From: Planctomycetota bacterium
GTDB taxonomy: Bacteria; Planctomycetota; Planctomycetia; Gemmatales; Gemmataceae
Direction of reading: 5' to 3'
Assembly (NCBI GenBank): GCA_021781415.1
Contig: JAJXWW010000214.1
Coordinates: 25,407 to 89,406 of the forward strand
Length of the DNA: 64,000 bases
The translations under genes and the position numbers were made by a program. The first letter of the stretch is position 1. The number at the start of each line of letters is the position of its first letter. The notes under the pieces are model-generated. The model was not told where the DNA came from. It ran no database searches and saw only the letters and a list, made by a program, of their open reading frames with translations. Below, piece by piece: positions 25,174-34,075 of this stretch.

Positions 25174-26433
25174 TTACTTGGTCACCTTCTCGTCCGCGAG
25201 CGCGGGCCGCCCCTCGGATCGGCCGAAAATCATTCGGCCCGCCGGCGTTTGCAACACGCTCGTGACGGTGATCGCCACCTCTTGGCCGATCAACGAACGG
25301 CCTTGTTCGATCACCACCATCGTGCCGTCTTCCAAGTAGCCGATGCCCTGACCGATTTGATCGCCCGGTTTGACGACGCGAACCGTCATTAGCTCTCCGG
25401 GCAGCGCCACCGATTTCAGCGCGTTGGCCAACTCGTTCAGATTGATGACCTCGACGCCCTGAAGTTGGGCAATTTTGTTCAAATTGAAGTCGTTGGTCAC
25501 CACGCGCGCGTCCAGCGCCTTGGCGAAGACGACGAGCCGTTCATCGACCTTGTGTACGTCGCGCAGCACGGCCATATTCGCTTCGTGCATCTGCAACTCA
25601 ACCTTGGGGTTGTTCTGCATCCGCTTCAGCATGTCCAGTCCGCGCCGTCCACGATTCCTCTTCAATTTATCCGAACTGTCGGCCACGCTTTGCAATTCTT
25701 GCAATACGAATCGAGGCACGATCAATTTCGTGTCGATAAACCGCGTATCACATATATCGGCAATTCGACCGTCGATAATTACACTCGTATCGAGAACGAG
25801 CGGCTTCCCCCCCTTGACCTGCTTGGAAAACTCGACGTAGGGGATGATAAAGCGAAACTCGTCCTTGGTTTGCAGCAACGTCGAAATGGCGATGTAGCAG
25901 CAGATGACCGTGATGATGAGCGACAGTGCCTTGCGTTCGTACTGATTTCGCTGCTCTTGGGGCGTGACGCTGTCGCCGGGAGTTCTCCCGCGGACGATGT
26001 CGATTCGGAAGGTATTCTCTTTTTCACCGGGCAACACGCGAACCTCCGCCTCGTTCTGCCCTCCGCCGCCTCGAGGCGACGACCACTCGAAGATGAACGG
26101 CTCCAACGCCGTCGACAGGATATTGCCCAGAAGCAGTCCAAGCAGCAAGCCGAAATAGACCGCCGATAGCGTGGTAATTTGCTTGTTTCGGATAAGCACA
26201 TCGGTAGCCACGATAAGCAGGGCAGCGCCGAGAATACAGAAAAAGGCAAGATACGCATTGAACGTATCGCCCGGTCTCTCGCTGAAATGCTGGAATGCCA
26301 GCATGGCGATGCCGATGCAAATCGCGCCGAAAATGCCGCGCAAGAGCCACAACAGGACGCGGCTCGTGGTCGGTCGTTTGGACAATAGGTTTGAAAATCG
26401 ATTGTAAAGCGGCGATGCGGATTCAGACGACAT
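25174..26433 (-). CDS. PIN-TRAM membrane ribonuclease-like protein (YacL type)
   Basis: A 419-residue protein with four N-terminal membrane helices (LLWLLRGIFGAICIGIAMLAF, LAFFCILGAALLIVATDVLI, AVYFGLLLGLLLGNILSTAL, LIITVICCYIAISTLL), then a PIN domain beginning PLVLDTSVIIDGRIADICDT with the acidic residues expected for metal binding (continuing VPRFVLQELQSVADSS and VVTNDFNLNKIAQLQ), and a C-terminal TRAM domain (PGDQIGQGIGYLEDGTMVVIEQG) that binds RNA. This is the usual YacL/PilT-like arrangement. The ATG at 26433 follows GGAGG by 8 bases; the 38-residue upstream extension lacks family resemblance. Substrate RNA unknown. Confidence 0.85.
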   Translation of the reverse strand: MSSESASPLYNRFSNLLSKRPTTSRVLLWLLRGIFGAICIGIAMLAFQHFSERPGDTFNAYLAFFCILGAALLIVATDVLIRNKQITTLSAVYFGLLLGLLLGNILSTALEPFIFEWSSPRGGGGQNEAEVRVLPGEKENTFRIDIVRGRTPGDSVTPQEQRNQYERKALSLIITVICCYIAISTLLQTKDEFRFIIPYVEFSKQVKGGKPLVLDTSVIIDGRIADICDTRFIDTKLIVPRFVLQELQSVADSSDKLKRNRGRRGLDMLKRMQNNPKVELQMHEANMAVLRDVHKVDERLVVFAKALDARVVTNDFNLNKIAQLQGVEVINLNELANALKSVALPGELMTVRVVKPGDQIGQGIGYLEDGTMVVIEQGRSLIGQEVAITVTSVLQTPAGRMIFGRSEGRPALADEKVTK

Positions 26434-26572
26434 TAGACATCCTCCAAGGATAAAGGGCCGACTCCGGGACGGGGCGCGGAGCCGGGAAATGAAACAACGG
26501 AGGGAAAACAAGCCTGTCACCGCGAACGAGCCTTCCCAAATGGCCAACGAGGTTCGCGGAGGATAGGTTATT

Positions 26573-27739
26573 TTACACGATCGTGTACGGTTGGAAAAGT
26601 CTGAGAAATTCGTCCTGCGCGTAGCGGTCGGTCATGCCGGCGACATAATCGCAGACCGTGCGCTCCGGTTTACCCGTCCCGACGCGACGCGCGTAGCGCT
26701 CCGGCATCAGACGCGACGAACGGCAAAACTCGTCGAACAGCTGGCGCACGATGCGTCCGCCCTTCACCGCCATGCGCTGCACGCGATGGTGGTTGTACAC
26801 GCGCCGTTTGAGGAACTCCTCTAGCCCCGCCTTGAGGGTTCGCATTTCGGGGCTGGGCTGCGCCAGAGGGCTGGACGCGCCGCGAACGTCGGCGATACTG
26901 CCGATCCGGTCTCGACGCAGACGTTGTAGGGTGTGATCGAGCAAATCGCGCACCAACCAATCGATCAAGTACCGTACCATTGTCGGCTGAAAGTGGAGGG
27001 GCGCTAATGTGACGTGTCGTCGCTTCACCGCATCGAGAACGCGCCGCCACAGTTCCACCTCGCGCAAATCATCCGGAGCGATGAGTCCGACGCTGAGCGC
27101 GTCGTCGATGTCGTGGGCGTCGTAAGCGAGACTGTCGGCGGCGTCGGCGACTTGGGCTTCGAGCAAGGGCTGACCGACGCCGACAAACTCGATGATCTCC
27201 GGGGCGTCGCGCCGTTTGCTGTGCAGCGCCATGGCTTCCAACACTTCCCACGAGAGATTCAGGCCGGGAAATTCGGCGTAGCGATATTCGAGAACCTCGA
27301 CGATGCGCAGCGCGTGCAAATTATGCTCGAAGCCGCCGTGTTCGGCCATGCACTCGTGGAGGGCGCTCTCACCGGCATGGCCGAACGGCGGATGACCGAG
27401 ATCGTGCGACAGCGCGATCGCCTCGGTCAAATCCTCATTCAGTCCCAGACGCCGAGCGATGGTTCGGCTAATCTGGGCGACTTCGAGGGTATGCGTCAAC
27501 CGCGTGCGATGGTGGTCGTTCGTTTCCGTGACCAACACTTGCGTCTTGTGCATGAGTCGGCGGAAGGCGGTGGAGTGAACGATGCGATCGCGGTCGCGCT
27601 GATAGAGCGTGCGAAAGGGGTGTTGGTCCTCCGGATGGCGTCGGCCACGACTTTGCCGGGTGCGCATGGCATACGGGGCCAGCACTTCGTCTTCGCGGTC
27701 GAGCCAATCGGTCGGCTCAAAAGAGACGGCATCGCTCAT
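26573..27739 (-). CDS. Deoxyguanosine triphosphate triphosphohydrolase-like protein
   Basis: HD-domain enzyme that splits dGTP (or other dNTPs) into nucleoside and triphosphate. The 388 residues carry RTRLTHTLEVAQI (His83 region) and IALSHDLGHPPFGHAGE with His112-Asp113, followed by a helix containing DAADSLAYDAHDIDDAL with the second metal aspartate. The N-terminal half has the conserved PFRTLYQRDRDRIVHSTAFR. It is the last gene of a minus-strand operon and its ATG overlaps the stop of the 104-residue gene upstream (ATGA). Specificity (dGTP versus general dNTPase) is not readable. Confidence 0.92.
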   Translation of the reverse strand: MSDAVSFEPTDWLDREDEVLAPYAMRTRQSRGRRHPEDQHPFRTLYQRDRDRIVHSTAFRRLMHKTQVLVTETNDHHRTRLTHTLEVAQISRTIARRLGLNEDLTEAIALSHDLGHPPFGHAGESALHECMAEHGGFEHNLHALRIVEVLEYRYAEFPGLNLSWEVLEAMALHSKRRDAPEIIEFVGVGQPLLEAQVADAADSLAYDAHDIDDALSVGLIAPDDLREVELWRRVLDAVKRRHVTLAPLHFQPTMVRYLIDWLVRDLLDHTLQRLRRDRIGSIADVRGASSPLAQPSPEMRTLKAGLEEFLKRRVYNHHRVQRMAVKGGRIVRQLFDEFCRSSRLMPERYARRVGTGKPERTVCDYVAGMTDRYAQDEFLRLFQPYTIV

Positions 27740-28050
27740 GTCGGCTTCTCGTTGGCCGTCTCCCCGTCGTTCGCCTCCCCATGTTCCTCGCCATTTGAGG
27801 GCGGCAACGGCGGATCGACAGGCTTTTCCACCTTGCGATAACCGAGCGCGACGATCACTTCGAAAATCTCGCCCCAGCTGAGAGATCGTCCCGTATAGCG
27901 GCGTTGTGCCCCGTCGATTGCTTGGAGGAAGTCTTGTTTTTCCGGGTCGATAGGCGGGGACACACGGGGGCGCGGTTCGATGGGTTCCGAACCATCGACG
28001 ATGATCTCCGTGAGTTCGTCGACGGAGATGGAGGTATGCTTATGTTCCAC
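27736..28050 (-). CDS. Small hypothetical protein coupled to the dGTPase gene
   Basis: 104 residues, acidic, with proline-rich ends. The central part, DFLQAIDGAQRRYTGRSLSWGEIFEVIVALGYRKV, looks like a compact helical domain. I do not recognise the family. It overlaps the dGTPase gene by four bases and follows the DUF6941-like gene by three, so it is tightly embedded in the operon and may work with the dGTPase, though that is inference. No signal peptide or membrane segment. Confidence 0.6.
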   Translation of the reverse strand: MEHKHTSISVDELTEIIVDGSEPIEPRPRVSPPIDPEKQDFLQAIDGAQRRYTGRSLSWGEIFEVIVALGYRKVEKPVDPPLPPSNGEEHGEANDGETANEKPT

Positions 28051-28053
28051 GAC

Positions 28054-28458
28054 TTATCCCTCCACTATAAGCGGTTCGTAAGCGATGCCGATGCCATTGT
28101 AGCACAATTGAACGGAATACAAGCCGCCGGAGGGGAACACGCAAGAACGAAAGCGAAAAACTTTGCCGAACACGCGGAGCGGGTCATTTCCAAAGTAATG
28201 TCGTAATCTCGGCGTGCGGAGGATAATCGTCTGACTGTCGGCTTCTTCGATTTCAATATGTAAATCGCAAACACCACGGCACGACGCCAGTTGTGCATAG
28301 ACACAAAATGGCGGAGCGTGGTAGGGAAAAGGAGGAGTAGAAGACGACCGAATCCGACCCAATAAATTGATGAGCGACAAACTTTGCGGTTTTCCCGATA
28401 CCGAGCGAACGTCTTCGCAGACGACCATCTGGCGGACGGTAGCCAAAAAGAGAGCCAT
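28054..28458 (-). CDS. DUF6941-like protein
   Basis: 134 residues starting MALFLATVRQMVVCEDVRSV. The pattern (CEDVRSVSGKPQSLSLINLLGRI, then a proline-rich turn and beta-rich second half FCVYAQLASCRGVCDLHIEIE) resembles the small beta-sandwich family DUF6941. No active site is evident. The frame stays open to 28542, but this overlaps the HIT gene; ATG at 28458, with GGAG 9 bases upstream, is preferred. It lies between the HIT gene and the 104-residue gene. Confidence 0.6.
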   Translation of the reverse strand: MALFLATVRQMVVCEDVRSVSGKPQSLSLINLLGRIRSSSTPPFPYHAPPFCVYAQLASCRGVCDLHIEIEEADSQTIILRTPRLRHYFGNDPLRVFGKVFRFRSCVFPSGGLYSVQLCYNGIGIAYEPLIVEG

Positions 28459-28486
28459 CTTCGTTCGCTCCTTGGAACCGAAGGAT

Positions 28487-28978
28487 TCAGCGCAGCAATC
28501 GTTCCACCAGCATATCGTACAAAGCATCCAGGGATTGCACAATCACCTTGGCATCGCCGAAAATCGGCATGAAATTCGTGTCGCCGTGCCAGCGCGGGAC
28601 GATGTGCCAGTGCAGATGGCCGGGTAATCCCGCGCCGGCGGCATGGCCGAGATTCAGACCGATGTTGTAGCCGTTGGGGTGCATCAATTCGTCGAGGACG
28701 CCGACCATGCGCCGCAGCGTTTCCATCGTTTCCAGCAGCTCTTCCGAAGTAAGTTCGTCGAGGCGCGCCTTGTGTTGGCGTGGAGCGACGAGAAGGTGGC
28801 CGTTGTTGTAAGGAAAGCGATTCAAAACCACGACGCTGAGCGGGGTGCGCAGGGCGAGGAGATGCTTGCGGTCGTCGTCGTCGGCCAAACCGGCACAGAT
28901 GAAGCATGGATCTCCGGCGCTGGGCAGCTTCGCCGTCGCCACATAGGAAAGACGCCACGGTGCCCACAGTTGATCCAT
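28487..28978 (-). CDS. HIT-family nucleotide hydrolase/phosphorylase
   Basis: A 163-residue histidine-triad protein. The triad HLHWHIVPRW (about residues 119-128) and the CxxC-like start DPCFICAGLADDDD are typical of the bacterial HIT proteins related to Ap4A phosphorylase/GalT-like enzymes. HIT proteins cleave nucleotide phosphates such as dinucleoside polyphosphates or AMP-NH2; the specific substrate is unknown. It is the first gene of a four-gene operon ending with the dGTPase, which suggests a nucleotide-handling theme. Confidence 0.85.
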   Translation of the reverse strand: MDQLWAPWRLSYVATAKLPSAGDPCFICAGLADDDDRKHLLALRTPLSVVVLNRFPYNNGHLLVAPRQHKARLDELTSEELLETMETLRRMVGVLDELMHPNGYNIGLNLGHAAGAGLPGHLHWHIVPRWHGDTNFMPIFGDAKVIVQSLDALYDMLVERLLR

Positions 28979-29156
28979 CGGTAGATCCTTTCTGGAAGAA
29001 ATCGGACTCGTCGGAGCGAGCGGCCCTCTGTTTGTCGTCCCCTCCTTTTGTATGATGAAAGAAGAAGTGTCTAAAGCCCTGGCGAATCGAGGACCGGGAA
29101 GTCCTCCGTTGCCTGGGGAGACGTGAAATCAGGTTCTCTCGCGGAAGGCGAAAGTC

Positions 29157-29342
29157 ATGGCGGTTCCTAAGCGGCGAACTTCGCATGCCCGTCAGGGTAA
29201 GCGGCGCAGTCATCTGCATCTCAAGCCGATGCAGGTTCAGTATTGTCCACGTTGCGAGCAGCCGGTGCTGCCGCATCACGTTTGCTCGAATTGCGGCTTC
29301 TATCAGAATCGCGAAGTCGTGCAGGTCGAAGAGGAGAAGTAA
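29157..29342 (+). CDS. rpmF: 50S ribosomal protein L32
   Basis: The 61-residue protein starts MAVPKRRTSHARQGKRRSH and has the typical two CxxC zinc-binding pairs in YCPRCEQPVLPHHVCSNCG. L32 is a structural component of the large ribosomal subunit near the peptidyl-transferase centre. It is the first gene of the rpmF-plsX-fabD group, an order found in many bacteria; plsX begins 3 bases after its stop. The ATG is preceded by GGAAGGCGAAAGTC. Confidence 0.95.
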   Translation: MAVPKRRTSHARQGKRRSHLHLKPMQVQYCPRCEQPVLPHHVCSNCGFYQNREVVQVEEEK

Positions 29343-29345
29343 ATC

Positions 29346-30356
29346 ATGATCATTGCCCTGGACGCGATGGGAGGCGACCACGCGCCGGGACCGATCGTCG
29401 CCGGCGCGGTTCACGCCGTGGCCGCCGATCCGCAGCTCAGCGTCATGCTCGTCGGCGACCAATCCCAAGTGGAACCGCTGTTGGAGCGCGCGGCGCACCG
29501 GGACCGTTTGCATCTCTTCCATTGCACGCAAGCCGTTGGCATGGAAGAAAGTCCGGTCGTGGCTCTGCGCAAAAAGCCGGACAACTCGATCAGTCGTTGT
29601 TGGCAATTACTGGCACAGCAAAAAGTCGAGGGTATCGTGAGCGCCGGCAATACCGGAGCCATGGTGGCCGGCGGCCTTTTCCTGAAACGCTATCTCAAAA
29701 ATGTGCGGCGGCCCGGCATCGCCGCCGTGATGCCCACCGTCAAGGGGCCGTGCGTTCTCATCGATGTGGGAGCCAACGTCAGCCCCAAGCCGGAACACCT
29801 GTTTCAATACGGCGTCATGGGCAGTATCTTCGCCCGCCACATTCTTCAACGTCCTCAGCCGAAAATCGGGCTGATGAACGTCGGGTCGGAAGAAGCCAAG
29901 GGCCACGATTTGGCCAAGGAAACGAACGCGCTGTTCAACGCGAGTACGCTGCGAAGCCAGTTCGTAGGCAACGTCGAAGGCCGCGACATTCATCGCGGCG
30001 ATGTCGATGTCGTCGTCTGCGACGGCTTTGTCGGCAATGTCGTCCTCAAGACCAGCGAAGGAGTTTTCGACTTCACCATGAAAATGGTCTTTCGAGAACT
30101 GCTCGCATCGTTGGACGCCGAGCGAGATAAGGCGAAGCTGGCGTTGGAGGCTTTGATTCATCGCTACGATTACAGCGCCTTCGGCGGCGCGCCGCTTCTG
30201 GGGATCGACGGTGTCTGCATCATTTGCCACGGTAGTTCCGGCGAGCGTGCCATTACCAATGCTCTCGCCGTCGCCGCCAGCTATGCGCGCGCCCACCTCA
30301 ACGAACTCATCGTCAAGGAATTGGAGGCGAGTCCCCCCGCCGCTTCCGAGGAATAA
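29346..30356 (+). CDS. plsX: Phosphate acyltransferase PlsX
   Basis: Transfers the acyl chain from acyl-ACP to inorganic phosphate to make acyl-phosphate, the donor for PlsY in phospholipid synthesis. The 336 residues open IIALDAMGGDHAPGPIVAG; the middle shows IVSAGNTGAMVAGGLFLKR and VLIDVGANVSPKP, then IGLMNVGSEEAKGHDLAKET and DVDVVVCDGFVGNVVLKTSEG, all family hallmarks. It sits between rpmF and fabD, linking ribosome, membrane-lipid and fatty-acid supply. Confidence 0.96.
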   Translation: MIIALDAMGGDHAPGPIVAGAVHAVAADPQLSVMLVGDQSQVEPLLERAAHRDRLHLFHCTQAVGMEESPVVALRKKPDNSISRCWQLLAQQKVEGIVSAGNTGAMVAGGLFLKRYLKNVRRPGIAAVMPTVKGPCVLIDVGANVSPKPEHLFQYGVMGSIFARHILQRPQPKIGLMNVGSEEAKGHDLAKETNALFNASTLRSQFVGNVEGRDIHRGDVDVVVCDGFVGNVVLKTSEGVFDFTMKMVFRELLASLDAERDKAKLALEALIHRYDYSAFGGAPLLGIDGVCIICHGSSGERAITNALAVAASYARAHLNELIVKELEASPPAASEE

Positions 30357-30370
30357 GGGATAGGATTTCC

Positions 30371-31276
30371 ATGGCCCGTGTAGCCTTTTTGTTTCCCGGT
30401 CAAGGCGCTCAAACGGTAGGGATGGCGCGCGATCTCTGCGCCTCCTTACCGAAGGCGCGCCAGCTGTTCGACGAAGCGAGCGAGTTCCTCGGTTACGACT
30501 TGCTCGATCTCTGCGCGAACGGTCCCGCCGAACGACTCAATTCCACGGTGGTAAGTCAACCCGCTCTCTTTGTCGCCAGCCTCGCCGCTCTGGAATCGTT
30601 GAAGCAAAGCCAGCCCCAAGTTCTCGACGAATGCGTGGCGGCGGCGGGATTGAGTCTCGGCGAGTTCACGGCTCTGACTTTCGCCGGCGCGCTGACCTTC
30701 CGCGAAGGACTGCGTTTGGTGCGACGACGCGGCGAAGCGATGCAGGCCGCGGCGGATCGCACGCCCGGAGGCATGGTTTCCGTCTTGACCTTGGAACAGT
30801 CGAAGGTCGAGGAATTGTGCATCGCCGCGCGCCAAAATGAGATTTTACAGATCGCTAACTATCTCTGTCCGGGCAATTACGCCGTGTCCGGTCATCGTTC
30901 GGCGTGCGATCGGTTGGAAGCCTTGGTGGCCGAGGCAGGCGGAAGAACGGTTCGCTTGGCGGTGGCCGGTGCGTTTCATACCGCCCTGATGCAACCGGCC
31001 AGCGAAGCGATGGCCGAGGTATTCGCCTCCGTGACACTGGCCGCACCGCGCGTGCCGGTGTACTCCAACGTGACGGCCCAACTGCACGGCACTCCCGACG
31101 AGATACGCATTCTCTTGCGGCGGCAAATCACCGAGCCGGTGCGTTGGGAAGAGACGATCCGCCGTCTCTTGGCGGAGGGGTGCGACCGCTTCTACGAAAT
31201 CGGCCCTGGCCGGGTTCTGGCAGGCTTGCTCAAGCGAGTACAACGGAAAGTTGATTGTCAGAACGTCGGAGCCTGA
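30371..31276 (+). CDS. fabD: Malonyl-CoA:ACP transacylase
   Basis: Loads malonyl groups from malonyl-CoA to acyl carrier protein for fatty-acid elongation. The 301-residue protein has the FPGQGAQ start, the nucleophile elbow GLSLGE (Ser95), RRRGEAMQAAADRTPGGM with the malonate-binding arginine, and AFHTALM with the catalytic histidine. It lies 14 bases after plsX. The usual fabG, acpP and fabF do not follow; instead a ferredoxin starts after 176 bases. Confidence 0.95.
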   Translation: MARVAFLFPGQGAQTVGMARDLCASLPKARQLFDEASEFLGYDLLDLCANGPAERLNSTVVSQPALFVASLAALESLKQSQPQVLDECVAAAGLSLGEFTALTFAGALTFREGLRLVRRRGEAMQAAADRTPGGMVSVLTLEQSKVEELCIAARQNEILQIANYLCPGNYAVSGHRSACDRLEALVAEAGGRTVRLAVAGAFHTALMQPASEAMAEVFASVTLAAPRVPVYSNVTAQLHGTPDEIRILLRRQITEPVRWEETIRRLLAEGCDRFYEIGPGRVLAGLLKRVQRKVDCQNVGA

Positions 31277-31452
31277 TCCCGACCTTCGTCGCGATACGGC
31301 TGCCCAAGCTGCCTGAGTGCGCGGAATACGGATTGCCGACGATAGCTCGACTCCTTCATCTCTTCGATCCTCTCGGCTTCGACGGGACATTTTTTCCGGC
31401 AATCCTAAAATAGCGCCTATCTATCGCACCAAAACTTGAGGCGAGGTTTATC

Positions 31453-31836
31453 ATGGCGAAAGGCGCGGGTAAGGCACGCAAGAAACTGCCGAAGGAATTG
31501 GCGGTCGTGAGGGCGGACAACTGCACCGGATGCGAAGCCTGCATCGAAGTCTGCCCGGTGGACTGCATTTACAAAGTGCCCGGCGAAGATCAACCGTCGT
31601 TGCAATCGTTCGTGGACATCGATCTCGAACGCTGTATCGGCTGCGCTCTGTGCGAACGCTGGTGTCCTTGGGACGCCATCGACATGGTCGATTCGCCGAC
31701 CATCGCCGACCATGTCGCCGTCAAGGGTGGACCGCCGGACTATGTCGCCAAAAATCAAGAACGCCTGAATGCCGTGGCTCAGATGCTCGCCGATCTCTCC
31801 AAGGAACAACGCGCCGCCGCTCCCGCCAAGAAGTAG
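31453..31836 (+). CDS. Ferredoxin with two 4Fe-4S clusters
   Basis: 127 residues with two cluster motifs: Cys24, 27, 30 and 34 (CTGCEACIEVCP) and Cys61, 64, 67 and 71 (CIGCALCERWCP). Each CxxCxxCxxxCP motif holds one [4Fe-4S] cluster, so it is an electron carrier of the bacterial 8Fe type. Both tails are charged (Lys-rich start, Ala/Lys end). It stands alone between fabD and the peroxidase gene; an operon with either is not clear. Electron partner unknown. Confidence 0.9.
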   Translation: MAKGAGKARKKLPKELAVVRADNCTGCEACIEVCPVDCIYKVPGEDQPSLQSFVDIDLERCIGCALCERWCPWDAIDMVDSPTIADHVAVKGGPPDYVAKNQERLNAVAQMLADLSKEQRAAAPAKK

Positions 31837-31890
31837 GTTGGAACGAGGGTAGGAGCCCCACTCGAATCTCGCACGAGAGGAAGGGACACG

Positions 31891-33306
31891 ATGCGGGGAA
31901 TCGGACTCGTTGCGCTAGTGTTCGTCGCCGGTTGTCAACCCGCCGAACGCTACGGCCCTCGACCGGAGCATGAGGCACCGGCCAAGAAAACCGCCCAAGG
32001 CGAGCCTTCGGCGAAAACCGAAGGCCAGCCGCTCGATTCGGAGATTCAGTGGATCGACATCGACGAACCACCGAAGCCGGATGCGACGATCGAGTTCGTC
32101 CACGCCGATACGAAGCCAGAATTGTGGAACACGCTGACGAAGTTTTGGAACGAACCGGAAGCGAAGGGCGAGACGAAAGAAACTCCCGTCGTTCGGATCA
32201 AAGTGCCCCTCGGATTGTCCGATCCGCGCGAATACCTTCCCGCCGGGGCGACGATGACGCGGGGCAAATGGCAACTCGGTCAACGGCTGTTCTTCGACGA
32301 TAGCTGGCTCGAAGCCAAGGCGGGTACGTCTTGTGCCACCTGCCATCAACCGAGCGCGGGATTCGCCGACCACAAACGCGCGCACGGCGATGATTTCAAC
32401 GCTCCGACGCTCATAAATTGTGTCTTCAATCGCCACCAGTTCGCCGACGGTCGAGCCGTTCTGTTGGAACAAGTCGTTCAACGCACTTTAGAGGACGAGA
32501 AGGGCGGAGTGGAAAAGCCGTTCGACCACACCTGGAGTGGTATCATCGCGCGGCTGCGCAACAAGGCGAACTATCACGAAGCGTTCAACCGAGTCTTCGG
32601 CACGCCCACCCACGAAGAGGATGGCGCGGAGAAAGCGAATATCACTCAAGATACCGTGGGTCGCGCTTTGGCCTGCTATTTGCGCACGATCTTGGCCGGC
32701 GACTCGCTCCACGATCGCGCGGTCGAACGCGCCCGCAAACGCGGTGCGGCGTTGCAAGCGGAGGATTACGAAGCCGTTCTCGACGATGCGGCCCTCGTCG
32801 AGTTGGAGCGAGAGAAAGCAAAGAAACCCGCCGTCGCCGCCGAGTTGATGCACGGCTATCGTCTGTTTCATGGCCTTGAGAAGAACCGACCGCTGGTGAA
32901 CTGCTATCAATGCCATACCGGACGCTCTTTCTCCGATAATGAGTTTCACAACCTCGGCATCGGCAGCTCGCGCCCCGGCATGGAAGGGGGCCGCTTCGCT
33001 TGGGTTCCCATCGGCCAGAAGAATCGCTACTGGATCGACGCCTACAAAACGCCGACGCTGCGTGGCCTGCATCGTACCAGTCCGTACTTTCATAACGGTT
33101 CCGTCGACAGCCTGCGCGAGGTCGTCGAGTTCTACAACAGCGGCGCGAAACGCAACCGTTACCTCGATCCGTTGTTGCGAGGCAAAGACGGAAAAACGCG
33201 GCTGCTCGATTTGAGCGCGGCGGACATCGACGCACTCGCGTTGTTTCTCATGTCGCTGAACGGACGCGAAGTCGATGCGTACCTCGAACTCCCGCCGAAA
33301 CGGTAA
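31891..33306 (+). CDS. Diheme cytochrome c peroxidase-like lipoprotein
   Basis: 471 residues with two CxxCH haem-binding motifs: Cys148-Cys151-His152 (SCATCHQPSAGF) and Cys338-Cys341-His342 (NCYQCHTGRSF), matching the MauG/cytochrome c peroxidase family. The start VFVAGCQPA is a lipobox with Cys15, so the enzyme is probably anchored to a membrane after export. The C-terminal segment YWIDAYKTPTLRGLHRTSPYFHNGS is conserved in the family. Members reduce H2O2 to water with electrons from cytochrome c or oxidise other substrates. An aquaporin gene follows 20 bases later. Confidence 0.88.
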   Translation: MRGIGLVALVFVAGCQPAERYGPRPEHEAPAKKTAQGEPSAKTEGQPLDSEIQWIDIDEPPKPDATIEFVHADTKPELWNTLTKFWNEPEAKGETKETPVVRIKVPLGLSDPREYLPAGATMTRGKWQLGQRLFFDDSWLEAKAGTSCATCHQPSAGFADHKRAHGDDFNAPTLINCVFNRHQFADGRAVLLEQVVQRTLEDEKGGVEKPFDHTWSGIIARLRNKANYHEAFNRVFGTPTHEEDGAEKANITQDTVGRALACYLRTILAGDSLHDRAVERARKRGAALQAEDYEAVLDDAALVELEREKAKKPAVAAELMHGYRLFHGLEKNRPLVNCYQCHTGRSFSDNEFHNLGIGSSRPGMEGGRFAWVPIGQKNRYWIDAYKTPTLRGLHRTSPYFHNGSVDSLREVVEFYNSGAKRNRYLDPLLRGKDGKTRLLDLSAADIDALALFLMSLNGREVDAYLELPPKR

Positions 33307-33325
33307 GAACAGATTGTAGAGAAAT

Positions 33326-34075
33326 ATGGACAGCAAACTTCGTATGTATTGGACGGAAATGCTCGGCACGTTTCTCGTAGTTTTGGTCGGGGCGGGGACG
33401 GTGTGCGCTTCGACGCTAAGTCATCCGTCCTTTCAACCGACCGTGCCAGCGCTGGCCGAGGGATTCGCCCTCGCCGTCGCCCTGACCGTTTCTTTCCAGG
33501 TTTCGCCCGGCTGCCTCAATCCCGCGCTGACTCTGATGCAGTGGGTCTTCAAACGCATCGACAACCTGCAAGCAGGCGGGTTGATTCTCGCGCAATCGCT
33601 CGGTGCCGCGTTGGCTGGACTCGTGCTGCGCTTGACGTTTAACCCTTCGGTGTACGCCGAGATGCACGGCGGCACTCCGCATCTGACCGCGTTTAATCCG
33701 GGGAATCAATCGCTGCAACTGCCGCAACTCGTCAGCGGCACGGCGTTCGAGTTGTTCTTGACCTGCCTCGTCGCCTTGGCCGCCTTTGCCACATTATTCG
33801 ACCGCCGCGCTCCGCGATTGGGCGGCTTGATGGTCGGTCTGGCGCAGTCGGCAGCCGTGTTGTTTGGCTATCGTTTCACCGGAGGTTCGGCCAATCCGGC
33901 CCGCTGGTTCGGTCCCGCCCTGTGGGAAGCGACCGTGCCGAATACAACGCCTCCGAATTGGCTGGCCGAGACGGTCATCTACGTCGGCGGTCCCGTACTC
34001 GGCGCGCTGTTGGCCGCCGCCTTGTATGTGAACCTCATTTTGCCTCCAGAGAAGCGATCGGAGTCTCTGCGATGA
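33326..34075 (+). CDS. Aquaporin / MIP-family channel
   Basis: 249 residues with six predicted membrane helices and the two half-helix motifs: NPA at residues 65-67 (PGCLNPALTL) and NPA in GGSANPARWFGPALW. They line the pore of water, glycerol or small-solute channels; some conduct H2O2. The segment before the first NPA reads SPGCLNPA rather than the common SGAHLNPA, so selectivity is uncertain. The gene follows the peroxidase by 20 bases and its stop overlaps the next start by four bases. Confidence 0.9.
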   Translation: MDSKLRMYWTEMLGTFLVVLVGAGTVCASTLSHPSFQPTVPALAEGFALAVALTVSFQVSPGCLNPALTLMQWVFKRIDNLQAGGLILAQSLGAALAGLVLRLTFNPSVYAEMHGGTPHLTAFNPGNQSLQLPQLVSGTAFELFLTCLVALAAFATLFDRRAPRLGGLMVGLAQSAAVLFGYRFTGGSANPARWFGPALWEATVPNTTPPNWLAETVIYVGGPVLGALLAAALYVNLILPPEKRSESLR

